DNA of 64,000 nucleotides, taken from NCBI GenBank assembly GCA_050084985.1, contig JBITNC010000001.1, forward strand, positions 79,918,001 through 79,982,000, written 5' to 3'. Below the pieces are notes generated by a model. It ran no database searches. It saw only the letters and a program-made list of their open reading frames with translations, and was not told the origin of the DNA. This document shows positions 22,140 to 33,433 of the stretch, piece by piece. The position numbers were made by a program, and so were the translations under genes. The DNA comes from Nageia nagi. Taxonomy: Eukaryota; Pinophyta. Positions within the stretch are counted from its first letter, which is position 1. Each line of letters starts with the position of its first letter.

Positions 22140-23139
22140 ATGTATGCTTACTTAAATTTTTTAAAAGCTATGTGAATAATGCATTTTTTAATGCTTAAAG
22201 CTTAATTTTTTATGCATGCTCAAGGACTTAATACTTAGGACTTAATTTTTAAGATGCATTAATGCATGTTGATATTTATCCTATGCAAATAATGGAATGG
22301 ATTTGATGCAAAATAAGTGATGATGTAAAGATATCCTTTAGGGGTTAGTAAACAAAACCCATTGAACACTTAGGTTTCAAGTTATGAATGGATGATTTTT
22401 ATTTATGCTCTTTTACTTCATGTTTCACATTTTGATTTATTTGCTTATGCAAATAAAAATACAAATATTGATATGAGCTTAAAATGAACACATTCACACG
22501 TATATTCTATAACATGACTTATTTGGGGAGCCATGAGGTGAGGATAGGCGGACTAGAGCCTTTAAGTTTGATGATCCAAATGGTGAAAAGTTCATACTAG
22601 TTAATTGCCCTTAAGTTCTCTGTTGGTTTGGATTTAACTCTAATAGGTGGATAAGTATGTGTGTAGTGATACCATATATTCGCATGTCCATTTAGAGATT
22701 ATCTGATAACCTAAGAGGACAAATTCAAACCTAATTAAGATTAATAATTTGATTGATCCAATAAACATTAGAACCTTGAAAAATAGCTAGTACTTCTCCT
22801 TTTGAGAGTATATTGTCCCAAAGGGAACTGGTTGAGGATTGGTAGGACTTGGGCTTCTCTTGTGTGGGCATCCAGGTGAAGGCCTAATTTTAGATAAAAA
22901 ATAACCTCAACAATGTCACTCTACATCTAGGTTCTTGAGATGAGAAATGTATTTGGGAACATGGGTTATTACTTGAGTTGTAAAAATTTACACTTGTGAA
23001 TCAAATCAAGCATATCTTTGTGTTAATTGTAACATGTATTATTTACTTGGTTAAAACTTAACATTTAATGTTGATTATTGAAACACATGCTTATTATTTC
23101 ATATTTTTTATGTAGCAAATGAGAGAAATCCTTTTTACC
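22140..23139 (+). other. 5' non-coding region of copia copy A
   Basis: About 1 kb without coding capacity that is repeated in reverse at 37390-38388. It does not match the 3' LTR seen at 29036-29496, so it is more likely leader sequence than LTR. Confidence 0.5.
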
Positions 23140-24100
23140 CAAACACATTCTTGATGGTTCCAACTATGGGATTTGAGAACCTCAGATGAAAGTAATTACA
23201 GGTAAGAAAGCTTTGAAAATATGAATAAGAACCTTGTACCTCCTATAGATGAGAAGGCACTTAGAGGCTTACAACATAAAGAATGAGTTGGCAACCTCCA
23301 TGATTTACCGTGCAATTTTAGATGATGTGCTCCTTATGATATCCTCTTCAACCTCAGCAAAGGAAGCTTGAGATAAGCTAAAACAAATCTACCTTGGTTC
23401 AAACTTTCAAAAACTTTTTACCATTCTTTAAAATTGCTTCAATTTTGTCAAGGGAAGATGAAAATGTGGCTATGTACTTGAATAAAATAATTGACCTAAG
23501 ACCCAACTTTTGCTTGTGGGTGCAATTGGATCAATGAAGAGTTCATGTCTTCATCATTCTTCAAAGCCTCTCTTAAAAGTTTGAAAACTTTGTAATAATT
23601 ATAGAAATAAGCTTGATAATGAAGAAAATTCATCTCCCTTGAGAACCTTTCAAGGCACCTATTGAAGCATGAGAAAACTCTTAACAATAAAGAGTTGATT
23701 TCTTCTCCTAAGGATAATAATGTTGCTCTTGGAGTAACCAAAACTTCTTTAAAGAATAATTTCAATCATCAAAAGAAATCTTATCTTTCTTCCTCCAAAA
23801 ATTTGAGAAAAAGACATGGCTACAAAAAAAAATAGAAATAATAACCACAATAGCAAGAAAATGGTAACAATAATCACTTCAAGCAAAGAGATGGAAAAGA
23901 TAAAGCAAACACTCCTTATCTTAAGGAAAAGTTTGATGGAAATTGTAACTATATAGCATTCAAGGTCATAAAGAAGTTGATTATTACAAAAATAAAAGAG
24001 AAAAAGTACAAAGGTAATAGAAATGTAAATAACTACAAAGGAAAAAAAAAACTCATGCTGGTTTTGTTGCAACACTCTACTCCATATCTCATACTTTTTC
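23140..24100 (+). pseudogene. Copia gag of copy A, broken
   Basis: Fragments in several frames give MVPTMGFENLR (decayed form of the NYGIWDLRMKA opening seen in copia gags), DEKALRGLQHKE, MIYRAILDDVLLMISSS, IKCSLLKV-like helices and a Lys/Asn-rich tail. The zinc knuckle region (about 23942-23985) keeps CNY and the following GHKEVDYYK, but the Cys ligands are Tyr or displaced. Gag would form the particle. Frameshifts are frequent. Confidence 0.75.
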
Positions 24101-25330
24101 ATCTGAATAGATTGTTGACTCTGGTTGCACTAATCACCTATGCTTTGAAAAAGAAAAGTTTAAGAACTTTTATAAGTATAATAAGGATGCAATTGTGATA
24201 GGTGATAACTCTACACTTTGAAGTTTTAAGGAATTGGAAGTGATGTTAATTGATGAAAGATTCTTGAAAATGTTCTTTATGTTTCTAAGTTAAGGATGAA
24301 CCTTCTCTCTAATGATCCAAGTTGCTAGAAAAAGGTACTCTTTGAGTTCAACTCTTAAAGCTGGTGCATTAAGAAAGGACTTCCACTTTGGTTTAAAGGA
24401 CTTGAAAGATAACCTTGACATTATGGATCAAGTTCCATAAAGATGTGTCTTACTTCTGGTGTGTGTTTTAAAAGCAATCTTTGGCACCATCATTTAGGGC
24501 ACCTTAACCACAAGACCATTCAAGTCATGAAAGACCAAGAACTTATGAAAGGTTTGCCTTCAATTTCTCCTTTGGTTGTCTATGCAAGAAGTGCATTCTT
24601 GCAAGATGCATAGATAAAAGTTTGAAAAAGATAAGGCAACAAGAGCATCTCAACTTCTTCAACTTGTGCATTAGATTTGATGGGTCCATTTAGACTAAGT
24701 CACTTGAGGAGCATCTTATGTCTTAACCTTCATTGATGACTTTAGTAGATGACCTTTGGGTATCTACTTGGGCACAAAGATCAAAGTTTTGGGAGTTTTA
24801 ATGGTTTTTAAGGCCTTTGTTGAAAATCAAACTAATCTTAAAATCAAGATTTTAGATTAGATAATAGGGGAGAATATAACAATAATGAGTTTAATAACTA
24901 TTGTGCTAACTATGGAATCAAGAGGCAGTTTATGATTCTATACACTCCTCAATAAAATAGTGTTGTTGAAAGAAAAAATAGAATAATTATGAAGATGCAT
25001 GTTAGGTAATCTTCCTAAATTCTTATGGGGTGAAGCTATGAACACTGCTATTTACACCTTGAATAGATGTCTCACAAAAGTTGTTCAAAGAAAAACTCAT
25101 TTTGAGGCATGGTAGAAAGAAAATCTAACATTTCTCACCTTAGGGTATTTGGTTGTGAAGCTTTCTCCTACATTATTCTAAGAAAAGAAAGAAGTTGGAT
25201 AAAAGAGCTTAAAATTGCATCTTTGTGAATTATGACAGTCAGCATAGAGCTATAGGATCTACTCTCCAACCTATAAAGCAGTGTTCATTTCAAAGGATGT
25301 AAAGTTTCAATAAAACTTCCTAAAGAATCT
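24101..25330 (+). pseudogene. Copia protease and integrase of copy A, broken
   Basis: Protease: a frame with RIVDSGCTNHLCFEKEKFK around 24105-24165. The GAG pre-integrase block is LWHHHLGHLNHKTIQVMK around 24480-24530, with the CxxC of the zinc finger near 24590. The integrase core has FIDDFSR around 24735, LRLDNRGEYNNNEFNNYCAN around 24855, and TPQ, stop, NSVVERKNRI around 24945-24980, in which CAA has become TAA. The C-terminal part HLRVFGCEAFSYII follows at about 25135. Multiple frames are involved. Confidence 0.8.
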
Positions 25331-25499
25331 ACTCTAACAAGGATTTTTGATGATCTAGAGGACTCTTAGTTGCTCCTAGCTGGTTGGATATTGATATAAA
25401 TAAGTCACCATAAGACCAAAATTCTCTAACATAAATGGTAACAAGGAAGCATGGCCTTGAACAAATCCTTAATTGCCAAGATTGATAGCAACCATGAGC

Positions 25500-26330
25500 C
25501 TCAACCTTCAAAGAAGCTTCTAAGCATAAGTGCTGGATGGAAGCCATGAAAATGGAGTATAGGTGCTTATGAAAAATAAAACTTAGGACTTGTTCCTTAT
25601 TCCAATGATAAGAATATGATTGGTAATAAGTGGATCTAAAGGTCAAGTTCAATTCAATTAGAGATATTGAGAAATAAAGGCAAGGTTAGTAGCTAAAGGT
25701 TTTGCTCAGAAATACGATGTAGATTATGAGAAAACCTTTGCTCTCATGGTAAATATGCCTACTGTGAGAGTTATTCTTGCTCTTTCTATAGCTCAAAGAT
25801 GAAAGTTTTTCAACTTGATGTCAAGAGTGCATTTCTCAATGGTGACTTGGATGTGGAAATTTTCATGAATCAACCAAAAGGGTTTATTATGGAAGGTAAA
25901 GAGTCTTTGTGTGCAAGCTAAAGAAGTCTTTGTATGGACTTAAGCAAGCAACTTGATCCTGGTACAAAAAGATTTTAAGGTACTTTGTAGACATTGATTA
26001 TCCAAGTGTTTTTTGACTCCGATCTATATGTGCTCAATCAAAAAAAAGATGAGGTTTGATTCTCCTTTATGTGGATGATCTTTTGATTACTATGAATAAT
26101 GATGAAATCATTCAAGAGTGCATATCCAAACTTAAGACAACATTTGTAATGATTGATCTTGTTCTCTTGCACTACTACTTAGAATGTAAGTGTATCAATA
26201 CAGAATTGTATTACCTCAATCAATCTGAGTATATATCAGACATATTGTAGAAGTTTGGAAGAGGAGTGTAGATATGCTGCAATTCTAGTCTCTTTTGGAA
26301 TCACTATTTTTTTTAGCTCTAACTCCTAGT
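25500..26330 (+). pseudogene. Copia reverse transcriptase of copy A, broken
   Basis: Blocks visible in order: NKWI, stop, VKFN around 25630, RLVAKGFAQKYDVDYEKTF around 25690-25740, QLDVKSAFLNGDLDVEIFMN around 25815, YGLKQAT, stop, SWYKK around 25935 and LLYVDDLLIT at about 26061-26090 with the catalytic YVDD intact. Stops and single-base shifts occur between every pair of blocks. Confidence 0.85.
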
Positions 26331-26942
26331 TTGCTAATGCTAATAGTTTAGAGGTAATTAATTGGTAGTCTTTTGTATTTAACTATATCTAGTCTAGATA
26401 TTGCCTTTGCAATGAATATGATGGCAAATTCATGCAAAAACCTTATATTGAGCACCTTAATGCTCTTAAGCAAATTTTGAGGTATGTTGTAGGGACTAAG
26501 GATCTTACTCTCAAGTATTCCAAGTTTCCCTCATCATTCTCTTTGGATTCTCAAATTCTGACTATTAAGGGAGATAAAGATGATAGGAAGCCAACCTCTA
26601 CGTATGTGTTTACCATTGGTTCAGGTGCTATCTCTTGGGCTTTCAAGAAGTGACCTATTGTTTCTCTTTCCACAATAGAAGTTGAATATCATGCCATGTT
26701 TGTTGCAGCCAGGAAGCCATTTGGCTAAGGCATCTTCTAAAAGAAATTAGGTATGAGCAAGTTGGCTCATCTTTGATCTCTTCAGATAATAGCTAGCTAT
26801 TTCTTTGGCTAAGAATATAGTGTTCCATTAGAGAATAAAACATGTGGAAATCCATGCTCATTTTTATCAAAAGAAGGTTCTTGATGGCATCATACACCTA
26901 GAGTATTATCCATCCACCTGAACTTCGTGATTTGTTCACCAA
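26331..26942 (+). pseudogene. Copia RNase H of copy A, truncated by a gap
   Basis: Contains MQKPYIEHLNALKQILRYVV, GTKDLTLKYSKFPSS, SGAISWAFKK, stop, PIVSLSTIEVEYHAM, and KHVEIHAHFYQKKVLDG, IHLEYYPST, the usual end of copia RNase H. The usual ADLFTK motif is reduced to FVHQ at the gap. The stop after AFKK replaces Gln (CAA or CAG expected). Confidence 0.85.
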
Positions 26943-27042
26943 NNNNNNNNNNNNNNNNNNNNNNNNNNNNNNNNNNNNNNNNNNNNNNNNNNNNNNNNNN
27001 NNNNNNNNNNNNNNNNNNNNNNNNNNNNNNNNNNNNNNNNNN
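26943..27042. other. Assembly gap (100 N)
   Basis: Exactly 100 N. The left flank is copia copy A RNase H; the right flank is unrelated LINE-like sequence. Confidence 0.99.
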
Positions 27043-27119
27043 ACCACCTTCTTTCCCTTATTTCACTCTCTCTCTCTCCTATGGTGACCAAATGATTAAC
27101 TAACTAATGGTGAACCCTC

Positions 27120-29030
27120 AACGATCATGGAAAACCCTCTTTTCAAAAGAGACTAGCAATGATTTAGATCCTCCTTTGGAGATATTAGTTATAGTTTATG
27201 TTTTATTAAGGTTTGGAAATTCATTGGTACATTATAGAGTGAATTGTAGAAAGATGTTTCCTGACCCTAATTAGAAAGCTTATTAGATCTAGTTTGAATA
27301 TTGATCTAATTTGGCAATGGACAAAATTAAAATGGAAAATCAAAGGAAGTTTTTAAATCATCATACTTCCTAATGATTATATGTTGTTCATTTTTGGATG
27401 AGAGGAAGATCAAAACTTTATATTAAGTACTCTCATGTTCTTCAAAAAGTGAGGATTATTCTTAGAGAAATGAAAACTAGGATTTAATTTAGAAAAAGAC
27501 TAAATCATATTAGCCTCTATTTAGGTTACTCTTATGCATATCCCTTTCGATCTATAACATTAAAAAGTATTTGAAGGCGTTGCAAATTCATTTGGTAAAT
27601 ATGTTATAGCAAATGAAGTAACTAAAGCTCCCGCTAGAATGGTAGCAGCCAAATTCTATGTCATGGTGGAATTCAAAGTAAAACATTCTAAAATAATTAC
27701 TCTATAATCTAAATTAGGAAATTGTGAACAAGAATTGAGGTATGAATATAATGATTGTCTTTCCTCAACATGTGGTCAAGCTGGCCATAATTAAAAATCA
27801 TTCCTACCCAAAGTAACCATAGATAATATTGTTCACAAATAATATAGGTTGAAACAATCCATGAGCATTAGTCTAGATGAATTGGAAGAAGGTGAAATTA
27901 CTCGTGAGATAAAAATAAATAGTAAAACAAATTTACAAAAATAAAACCTTATGATTATTTCCATGGTAACTGAGACCATTGCAAAGCAGGAAAAACTTGA
28001 AGAATTAAATATGGTAGTTAAGGAACATGTCAATCAATCACAACTAGGTGAGTGGACTATAAAAGAGGAATTAATCTCTTTTCATTGAAAGGGTTACTAG
28101 TAAACATCAAGATATTTCTTCAGATTCAAGAAAAAAAACTTAATTTGAAAAAATAGGAACCTTCGATTCTTTGAAATGCCTCTAAAAGAGTAGAAATTGG
28201 AAGAAAACATCCTAGAATATTGAGTGGAGGTGAATTATGAGAGAAAGAAACTATGAAGAATATTGTTGATGGAATATGGTCAACTTCAGACCTTTATGAG
28301 AGTAGAGAAACCCTGAAGGGTGGTAAGAAATTATCCTCATCTCTTGTAATATCAAGTGGTTTAATTCCTCTCTACATGTAAGCTTCTACATAATGGCTAC
28401 AAGAAGTAGAATCCTGATGTGTTGATGCTACATGAAATAAATATTGAAATGGAGAAAATACAAGTCACCAAATGAGAAGTAGGAGGAAGAGTAAGAATAT
28501 GGAAAATACAAGAAAGAAAATAATTGAAAAGGAGACCTCCTCTAGTGATTCAATTAGTGAAGAATCTTCACAAAGTGAATCACTAGAGCAGGTTGAAGCA
28601 GCCGATACCCTCATGACAATTAGAGCCAAATAGGGGATGAAAGGAGGGAGAAGTTAGGCTAAGAATAATAAAGGAAAGGATATTATAGACCCTAAAAGAA
28701 AGAAATTTATATGTAAGCATAACGACTAAGTGAAAATCACAGTGAAGGATATGAAAAGAAGGAAACTTAGCCCAATTTCATGTCCACCTGAATAAGAAGA
28801 ACTAAAAAGAAGCAACAGAGTTAAGAGAAAACTCATTCTGGAGGACTTGTCGAGTGAGGAGGGGCTAGTGGGAGAAGGAGACCATACAAAAGTAAGACCA
28901 GAAGATGAAGAGAAATGTTAGCTCTCAAGAAGAATAAACAACTTTCCCAAAAGATCAAGAATGTATGGAACCCCCAAATATGGGTGAGAGAACTCCTATC
29001 TTGATGACTAGGGACTCCCAAGAGAACCTT
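27120..29030 (+). pseudogene. LINE ORF1-like fragment (DUF4283 plus zinc knuckle), decayed
   Basis: Plus-strand frames give SIWVTLPMHIPFD (about 27510-27550), FEGVANSFGKYVIANEVTKA and PARMVAAKFYVMVEFKV (about 27560-27690), then WEQELRYEYND-like text and STCGQAGHN (about 27765-27795). This order (hydrophobic block, helix, knuckle with Tyr-Glu before it) is that of the DUF4283-zinc-knuckle proteins encoded by plant L1-type LINEs and by some domesticated relatives. A Ser/Glu-rich and Lys-rich tail follows to about 29030 (SESLEQVEAA, SNRVKRKLILED). Many stops. No LINE reverse transcriptase was found. It could also be a host DUF4283 pseudogene. Confidence 0.6.
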
Positions 29031-29266
29031 ATGGATGCCATACATAAAATTAATTCACATCTAACAAACTCACAAACAAGACAATCTCACAAAGTAACTC
29101 AAGATGTAAAGTGGTTCCTCCAACTAGGAGTACATCCACTAAGTAGATCTTTACTTCAATCACAAATACAACTCTCTTACAATTCTCCTAATCTCAACTC
29201 CTACACTTCTATCCTATAATAGAACTTTACTCCACCATTGGTGTGTGATCACAAAGAGGGAGCTTT

Positions 29267-29276
29267 CTATTTATAT
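29267..29276 (-). promoter_or_regulatory. Candidate TATA box of the copia copy C LTR
   Basis: The minus strand reads ATATAAATAG about 220 bp into the LTR, followed by a purine/pyrimidine-balanced stretch as in other copia U3-R borders. Confidence 0.5.
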
Positions 29277-29496
29277 GCAAAAATTCCACTTTGAATCACC
29301 CTTTTATCCAATGTACAAAAGCATGACATGCACATCCTTTTACCCAAGGGGCATGCTCATGACATGGAGTGTAGGATAAGTTACATTATCATATTCATTT
29401 AAATTTTTAAGGTATCAAATGATACCCTTAAGTATTAGTGAATTTACATAGAAGATTTAATACAACCTTTACAATAATGCATTATACATTCTAACA

Positions 29497-29504
29497 CTCC
29501 CCGT
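29497..29504 (-). other. Polypurine tract of copia copy C
   Basis: The minus strand reads ACGGGGAG immediately before TGTTAGAATG. Confidence 0.7.
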
Positions 29505-29962
29505 TAATGCAATATTGGGATAGAGTGAGTAAGAGATAAGAAGAAGAGAAAGTAAGAGAGTTCTCCTCCAAAAAAATACAATGGAGATGAGAAATTTTTA
29601 CATATTTGTGAAGTAAGAAAGATCTAGTTTGAGACTCGCTACTTTTCCAAATACAATCATTAACCATAACTGATTTCAATGTACATGTTGTAGTCATCCA
29701 ACTGGAAGTCATGAAGAGTCTCCAAGAGCCTACATACCTGAGGTAAGTAACCTATAATCGCAAAGGAACCTGTAATTCATAAGCAACTCAAATAACAAGA
29801 TTATTTAGATGCATCATATTCATATCAACAAGGATAGATGAATCACACAAATGCCACCATGAACTAATCAATGGTGCACTATAAGTCATCACGAAGATGC
29901 CATGACAAAAACTTATAGTCACTTGCTGTATATAAAACATGTGTTGATTATCATTACAAAAT

Positions 29963-30328
29963 AGAGCATGCACATACGAGTTCCTCACATATAGATAACT
30001 AAACAATGCCAAAAGGCACATAAGAGTTTCTTACACATGGATAACTGAACAGTGCTAGATCAAAAAATAGAGCATGCACATACGAGTTCCTCACATATGG
30101 ATAACTGAATAGTGCCAAATGACACATAAGAGTTTCTCACATATGGATAACTGAACAGTGCAAGATTGACCAAAATAGAGCATGCACATACGAGTTCCTC
30201 ACATATGGATAATTGAATAGTGCAAGATTGACCAAATAGAGAATGCACATACGAGTTCCTCGTATGGATAATTGAACAGTGCCAAATGAAACATAAGAGT
30301 TCCTCACATATGGATAACTGAATAATAC
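29963..30328. repeat. 48-62 bp tandem array, seven copies, in the copia 3' UTR
   Basis: Each unit carries GAGTTCCTCACATATGGATAA followed by CTGAACAGTGC or a close variant. Two flavours alternate: one preceded by GAGCATGCACATAC and one by GACACATAA. Units start at about 29963, 30017, 30069, 30119, 30177, 30239 and 30287. The pairwise alternation suggests a dimer was amplified first. On the minus strand the array forms open frames (SICEELVCACSI repeats) that I regard as accidental. Confidence 0.85.
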
Positions 30329-30484
30329 ATATTGGCCAATCTTTTGGATTTTAAAATTTTGTACAACAAGTTTCTCACATAAAGCAAACTTACCACGAAG
30401 GTGTACAACAAAATCAACACTATACAACATAAAATCCTTCTAAGGGTGAAGTTGTTATCACAAACATGAATTCAACATAAGAAT

Positions 30485-32950
30485 TCAAACTTCACTCTCC
30501 CTTGAGGGTAACTTCACCAACTCGATAGCATCCCTTAGCTTACAAAATTGAGCATTTGAGAGGGGCTTGGTGAATAAATTAGCGGAGTTCAAGGTGGATG
30601 GATAATACTCTAGGTGTATGATGCCATCAAGAACCTTCTCTTTGATAAAATGAGCATGGATTTTCACATGTTTTGTTCTCTAATGGAACACTAGATTCTT
30701 AGCCAAAGAAATAGATGACTGATTATCTAAAGAGATCAAATATGAGCCATCTTGCTCATACCTAATTTCTTTCAGAAGATTCCTTAGCCAAATGGCTTCC
30801 TAGGCTACAATAGACATGGCATGATATTCAACTTCTATTGTAGAATGAAAAATAATAGGTTGCTTCTTGGAAGCCCAAGAGATAGCACCTGAACCAATGC
30901 TAAACACATACATAAAGGTTGACTTCCTATCATATTTATCTCCTTTAATAGTCAGAATTTGAGAATCCAGAGAGAATAATGAGGGAAACTTGGAATACTT
31001 GAGAGTAAGATCCTTAGTCCCTGCAACATACCTCAAAATTTACTTAACAGCATTGAGGTGCTCAATATAAGGTTTTTACATGAATTGTGCCATCAAATTT
31101 ACTACAAAGGCAATATCTAGACTAGACATAGTTAAATATAAAATACTACTAATTAATTACCTCTAAAACTGTAGCATCAGCTAACTAAGAGTTGGAGCTA
31201 AGAGAAATAATGATTCTAGAAGAAACTAGAATTACAGCATATCTACACTCCTCCATTTCAAACTTCTACAAGATGTCTGATATATACTTAGATTGACTGA
31301 AGTAATACAAACCTTGTATTGATACACTTGCATTCCAAGTTAGTAGTGTAAGAGACCAAGATCAATCATTACAAATATTATCTTAAGTTTGGATATGCAC
31401 TCTTGAATGATTTCATCATTGTTCCTAATAATCAAAAGATCATACACATAAAGGAGAATCAAGACCACATCTTTTTTTTTATTAAGCACATATAGATCGA
31501 AATCAAAAATACACTTGGATAATCTAATATCTGTAAAGTACCTTGAAATCTTTATGTACCAGGATTGAGGTGCTTGCTTAAGTCCATACAAAGCCTTCTT
31601 TAGGTTGCACACAAAAGACTCTTTACCTTCCATAATAAACCTTTTTGGTTGATTCATGAAAATTTCTACATCTAAGTCACCATTGAGAAATGCACTCTTG
31701 ACATCAAGTTAAAAAAAATTTCATCCTTGAGCTATAGAAAGAGCAAGAATAACTCTCACAGTAGGCATATTTGCCATGGAAGCAAAGGTTTCCTCATAAT
31801 CTACATCGTATTTATGAGCAAAACTTTTAGCTACTAACCTTACCTTGTATTTCTCAATATCTCTAACTGAATTGAACTTGACCTTCTAGATCCACTTATT
31901 ACCAATCATATTCTTATCATTGGGGTAAGAAACCAAGTTCCAAGTTTTATTTTTTATAAGCACCTCATACTCCATTTTCATAGCTTCCTCTAGCACTTAT
32001 GCTTAGAAGCTTCTTTGAAGGTTGAAGGCTCATGGTTGCTGTCGATCTTGGTAATTAAGGATTTGTTCAAGGCCATGCTCCTTGTTACCATTTATGTTGA
32101 AGAATTTTATTCTTATGGTAACTTATTTATATCAATATCCAACTAGCTAGGAGCAATTGAAGAGTCCTCTAGATCATCAACATCCTTGTTAGAAGCAGAT
32201 TCTTTAGGAAGTTCATTAAACTTTACATCCCTTGAAATGAACACTGCTTTATAGGTTGGAGAGTAGAGCCTATATCCTCTATGTTGACTATCATAACTCA
32301 CAAATATGCATTTTTTAGCTCTTTTATCCAACTTCTTCCTTTTCTTATAAATAATGTAGGAGAAAGCTTCACAACCAAATACCCTAAGGTGAGAAACGTT
32401 AGATTTTCTTTCTGCCCATGCCTCAAAAGGAGTTTTTCTTTGAATAACTTTTGTGAGACACCTATTCAAGGTGTAAATAGCAGTGTTCATAGCTTCATCT
32501 CATAAGAATTTAGGAAGATTACCCAACATGCATCTCCATAATTATTCTATTTTTTCTTTTAGCAACATTATTTTATTGAGGAGTGTAAGGAATCGTAAAC
32601 TGCCTCTTGATTCCATAGTTAGCACAATAGTCATTGAACTCATTGTTGTTATATTCTTCTCCATTATCTAATCTCAAGATCTTGATTTTAATATTAGTTT
32701 GATTTTCAACAAAGGCCTTAAAAACCTTAAAACTCTCAAAATTTTGATCTTTATGCCCAAGTAGATACCCAAAGCTCATCTTACATAAAGTCATCAATGA
32801 AGGTTAAGACGTAAGATGCTCCTCCAAGCGACTTAGTCTAAAATGGACCCATCAAATCTAAATGCATAAGTTGAAGAAGTTGAGATGCTCTTGTTACCTT
32901 ATCTTTTTCAAACTTTTATCTATGAATCTTACCAAGAATACACTTCTGGC
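30485..32950 (-). pseudogene. Copia family 1, copy C: integrase (part), reverse transcriptase, RNase H, broken
   Basis: Minus strand, from high to low: integrase core FGYLLGHKDQNFESFKVFK and LRLDNGEEYNNNEF (32797-32573), AERKSNVSHLRVFGCEAF and YDSQHRGYRLYSPTYKAVFI (32490-32143), reverse transcriptase [20 protein letters not shown] (about 31600) and the catalytic box LLYVYDLLII (about 31440) where YVDD has become YVYD, and RNase H YVAGTKDLTLKYSKFPSL and SGAISWASKKQPIIFHSTIE (31036-30800), ending HAHFIKEKVLDGI and SANLFTKPLS (30667-30485). Gag, protease and the N-terminal integrase are absent: the sequence joins abruptly at about 32950 to a second RNase H segment. Copy C is about 93 percent like copy B by eye. 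Confidence 0.85.
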
Positions 32951-33201
32951 ATGATATTCAACTTATGTTGTGGAAAGAGAAATAATGGGTTGCTTCTTGA
33001 AAGCCCAAGAGATAGCATCTAAACTAATGCTAAGCACATACATAGAGGTTGAATTCTTATCATCTTTATCTCCCCTAATAGTCAGAATTTGAGAATCTAG
33101 AGATAATAATGAGAGAAACTTGGAATACTTGAGAGTAAGATCCTTAGTCCTTGCAACATACTTCAAAATTTTCTTAACAGCATTGAGGTGCTCAATATAA
33201 G
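32951..33201 (-). pseudogene. Extra copia RNase H segment, near-identical to 33770-34020
   Basis: About 250 bp that differ from part of copy B at about three positions, much closer than copies B and C are to each other. It begins at 32951 by a sharp switch from integrase sequence (ACTTCT) to RNase H sequence (GGCATGATATTCAAC) and ends at the N block. The shared GCAT at the switch could be microhomology. This looks like a contig-end duplicate or a recent rearrangement rather than a separate insertion. Confidence 0.75.
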
Positions 33202-33301
33202 NNNNNNNNNNNNNNNNNNNNNNNNNNNNNNNNNNNNNNNNNNNNNNNNNNNNNNNNNNNNNNNNNNNNNNNNNNNNNNNNNNNNNNNNNNNNNNNNNNN
33301 N
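33202..33301. other. Assembly gap (100 N)
   Basis: Exactly 100 N between two pieces of the same copia family. The left flank needs reverse transcriptase next and the right flank needs the tandem array and LTR, so the true missing sequence is longer than 100 bp. Confidence 0.99.
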
Positions 33302-33433
33302 AAAATTTTGTACAACAAGTTTCTCACATAAAGCAAACTTACCACGAAGGTGTACAACAAAATCAACACTATACAACATAAAATCCTCTTAGGGATGAAG
33401 TTATCATCACAAACATGAATTCAACACAAGAAT

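Larger units (their letters stand above)
22140..26942 (+). mobile_element. Copia family 1, copy A (plus strand), cut by gaps at both ends
   Basis: A plus-strand copia element with order 5' region, gag, protease, integrase, reverse transcriptase, RNase H, which is the Ty1/copia order. It is the reverse-complement partner of 33302-38388 (copy B), roughly 93-95 percent alike by eye. It ends at the gap inside the RNase H tail (LEYYPST..FVHQ). No LTR is present at either end, so LTRs must lie in the gaps or be lost. Confidence 0.85.
29036..30484 (-). repeat. 3' LTR and 3' UTR of copia family 1, copy C
   Basis: On the minus strand the element's 3' UTR (30484 down to 29505) ends in a purine tract ACGGGGAG (29497-29504) followed by TGTTAGAATG, the LTR start at 29496. 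The LTR probably extends to about 29036, where GGCA is followed by the LINE-like sequence; this end is tentative because no second LTR is available. The 3' UTR contains the tandem array 29963-30328. Confidence 0.7.

Noticed and set aside
23749-24102. 117-codon minus-strand hydrophobic open frame as a membrane protein
   Set aside because: It is the antisense of the Lys/Asn-rich gag tail of copia copy A; AAG/AAA codons read backwards give Phe/Leu. The same artefact occurs at 36469-36834.
29963-30328. CRISPR-like pattern of repeats with variable spacers
   Set aside because: Spacing is irregular, the intervening sequences are themselves repeated in two flavours, and the context is a plant retrotransposon 3' UTR without cas genes.
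30060-30430. Minus-strand open frames made of SICEELVCACSI-type repeats
   Set aside because: They are translations of the tandem array. The unit length is not a multiple of three in most copies, so the frame is accidental.
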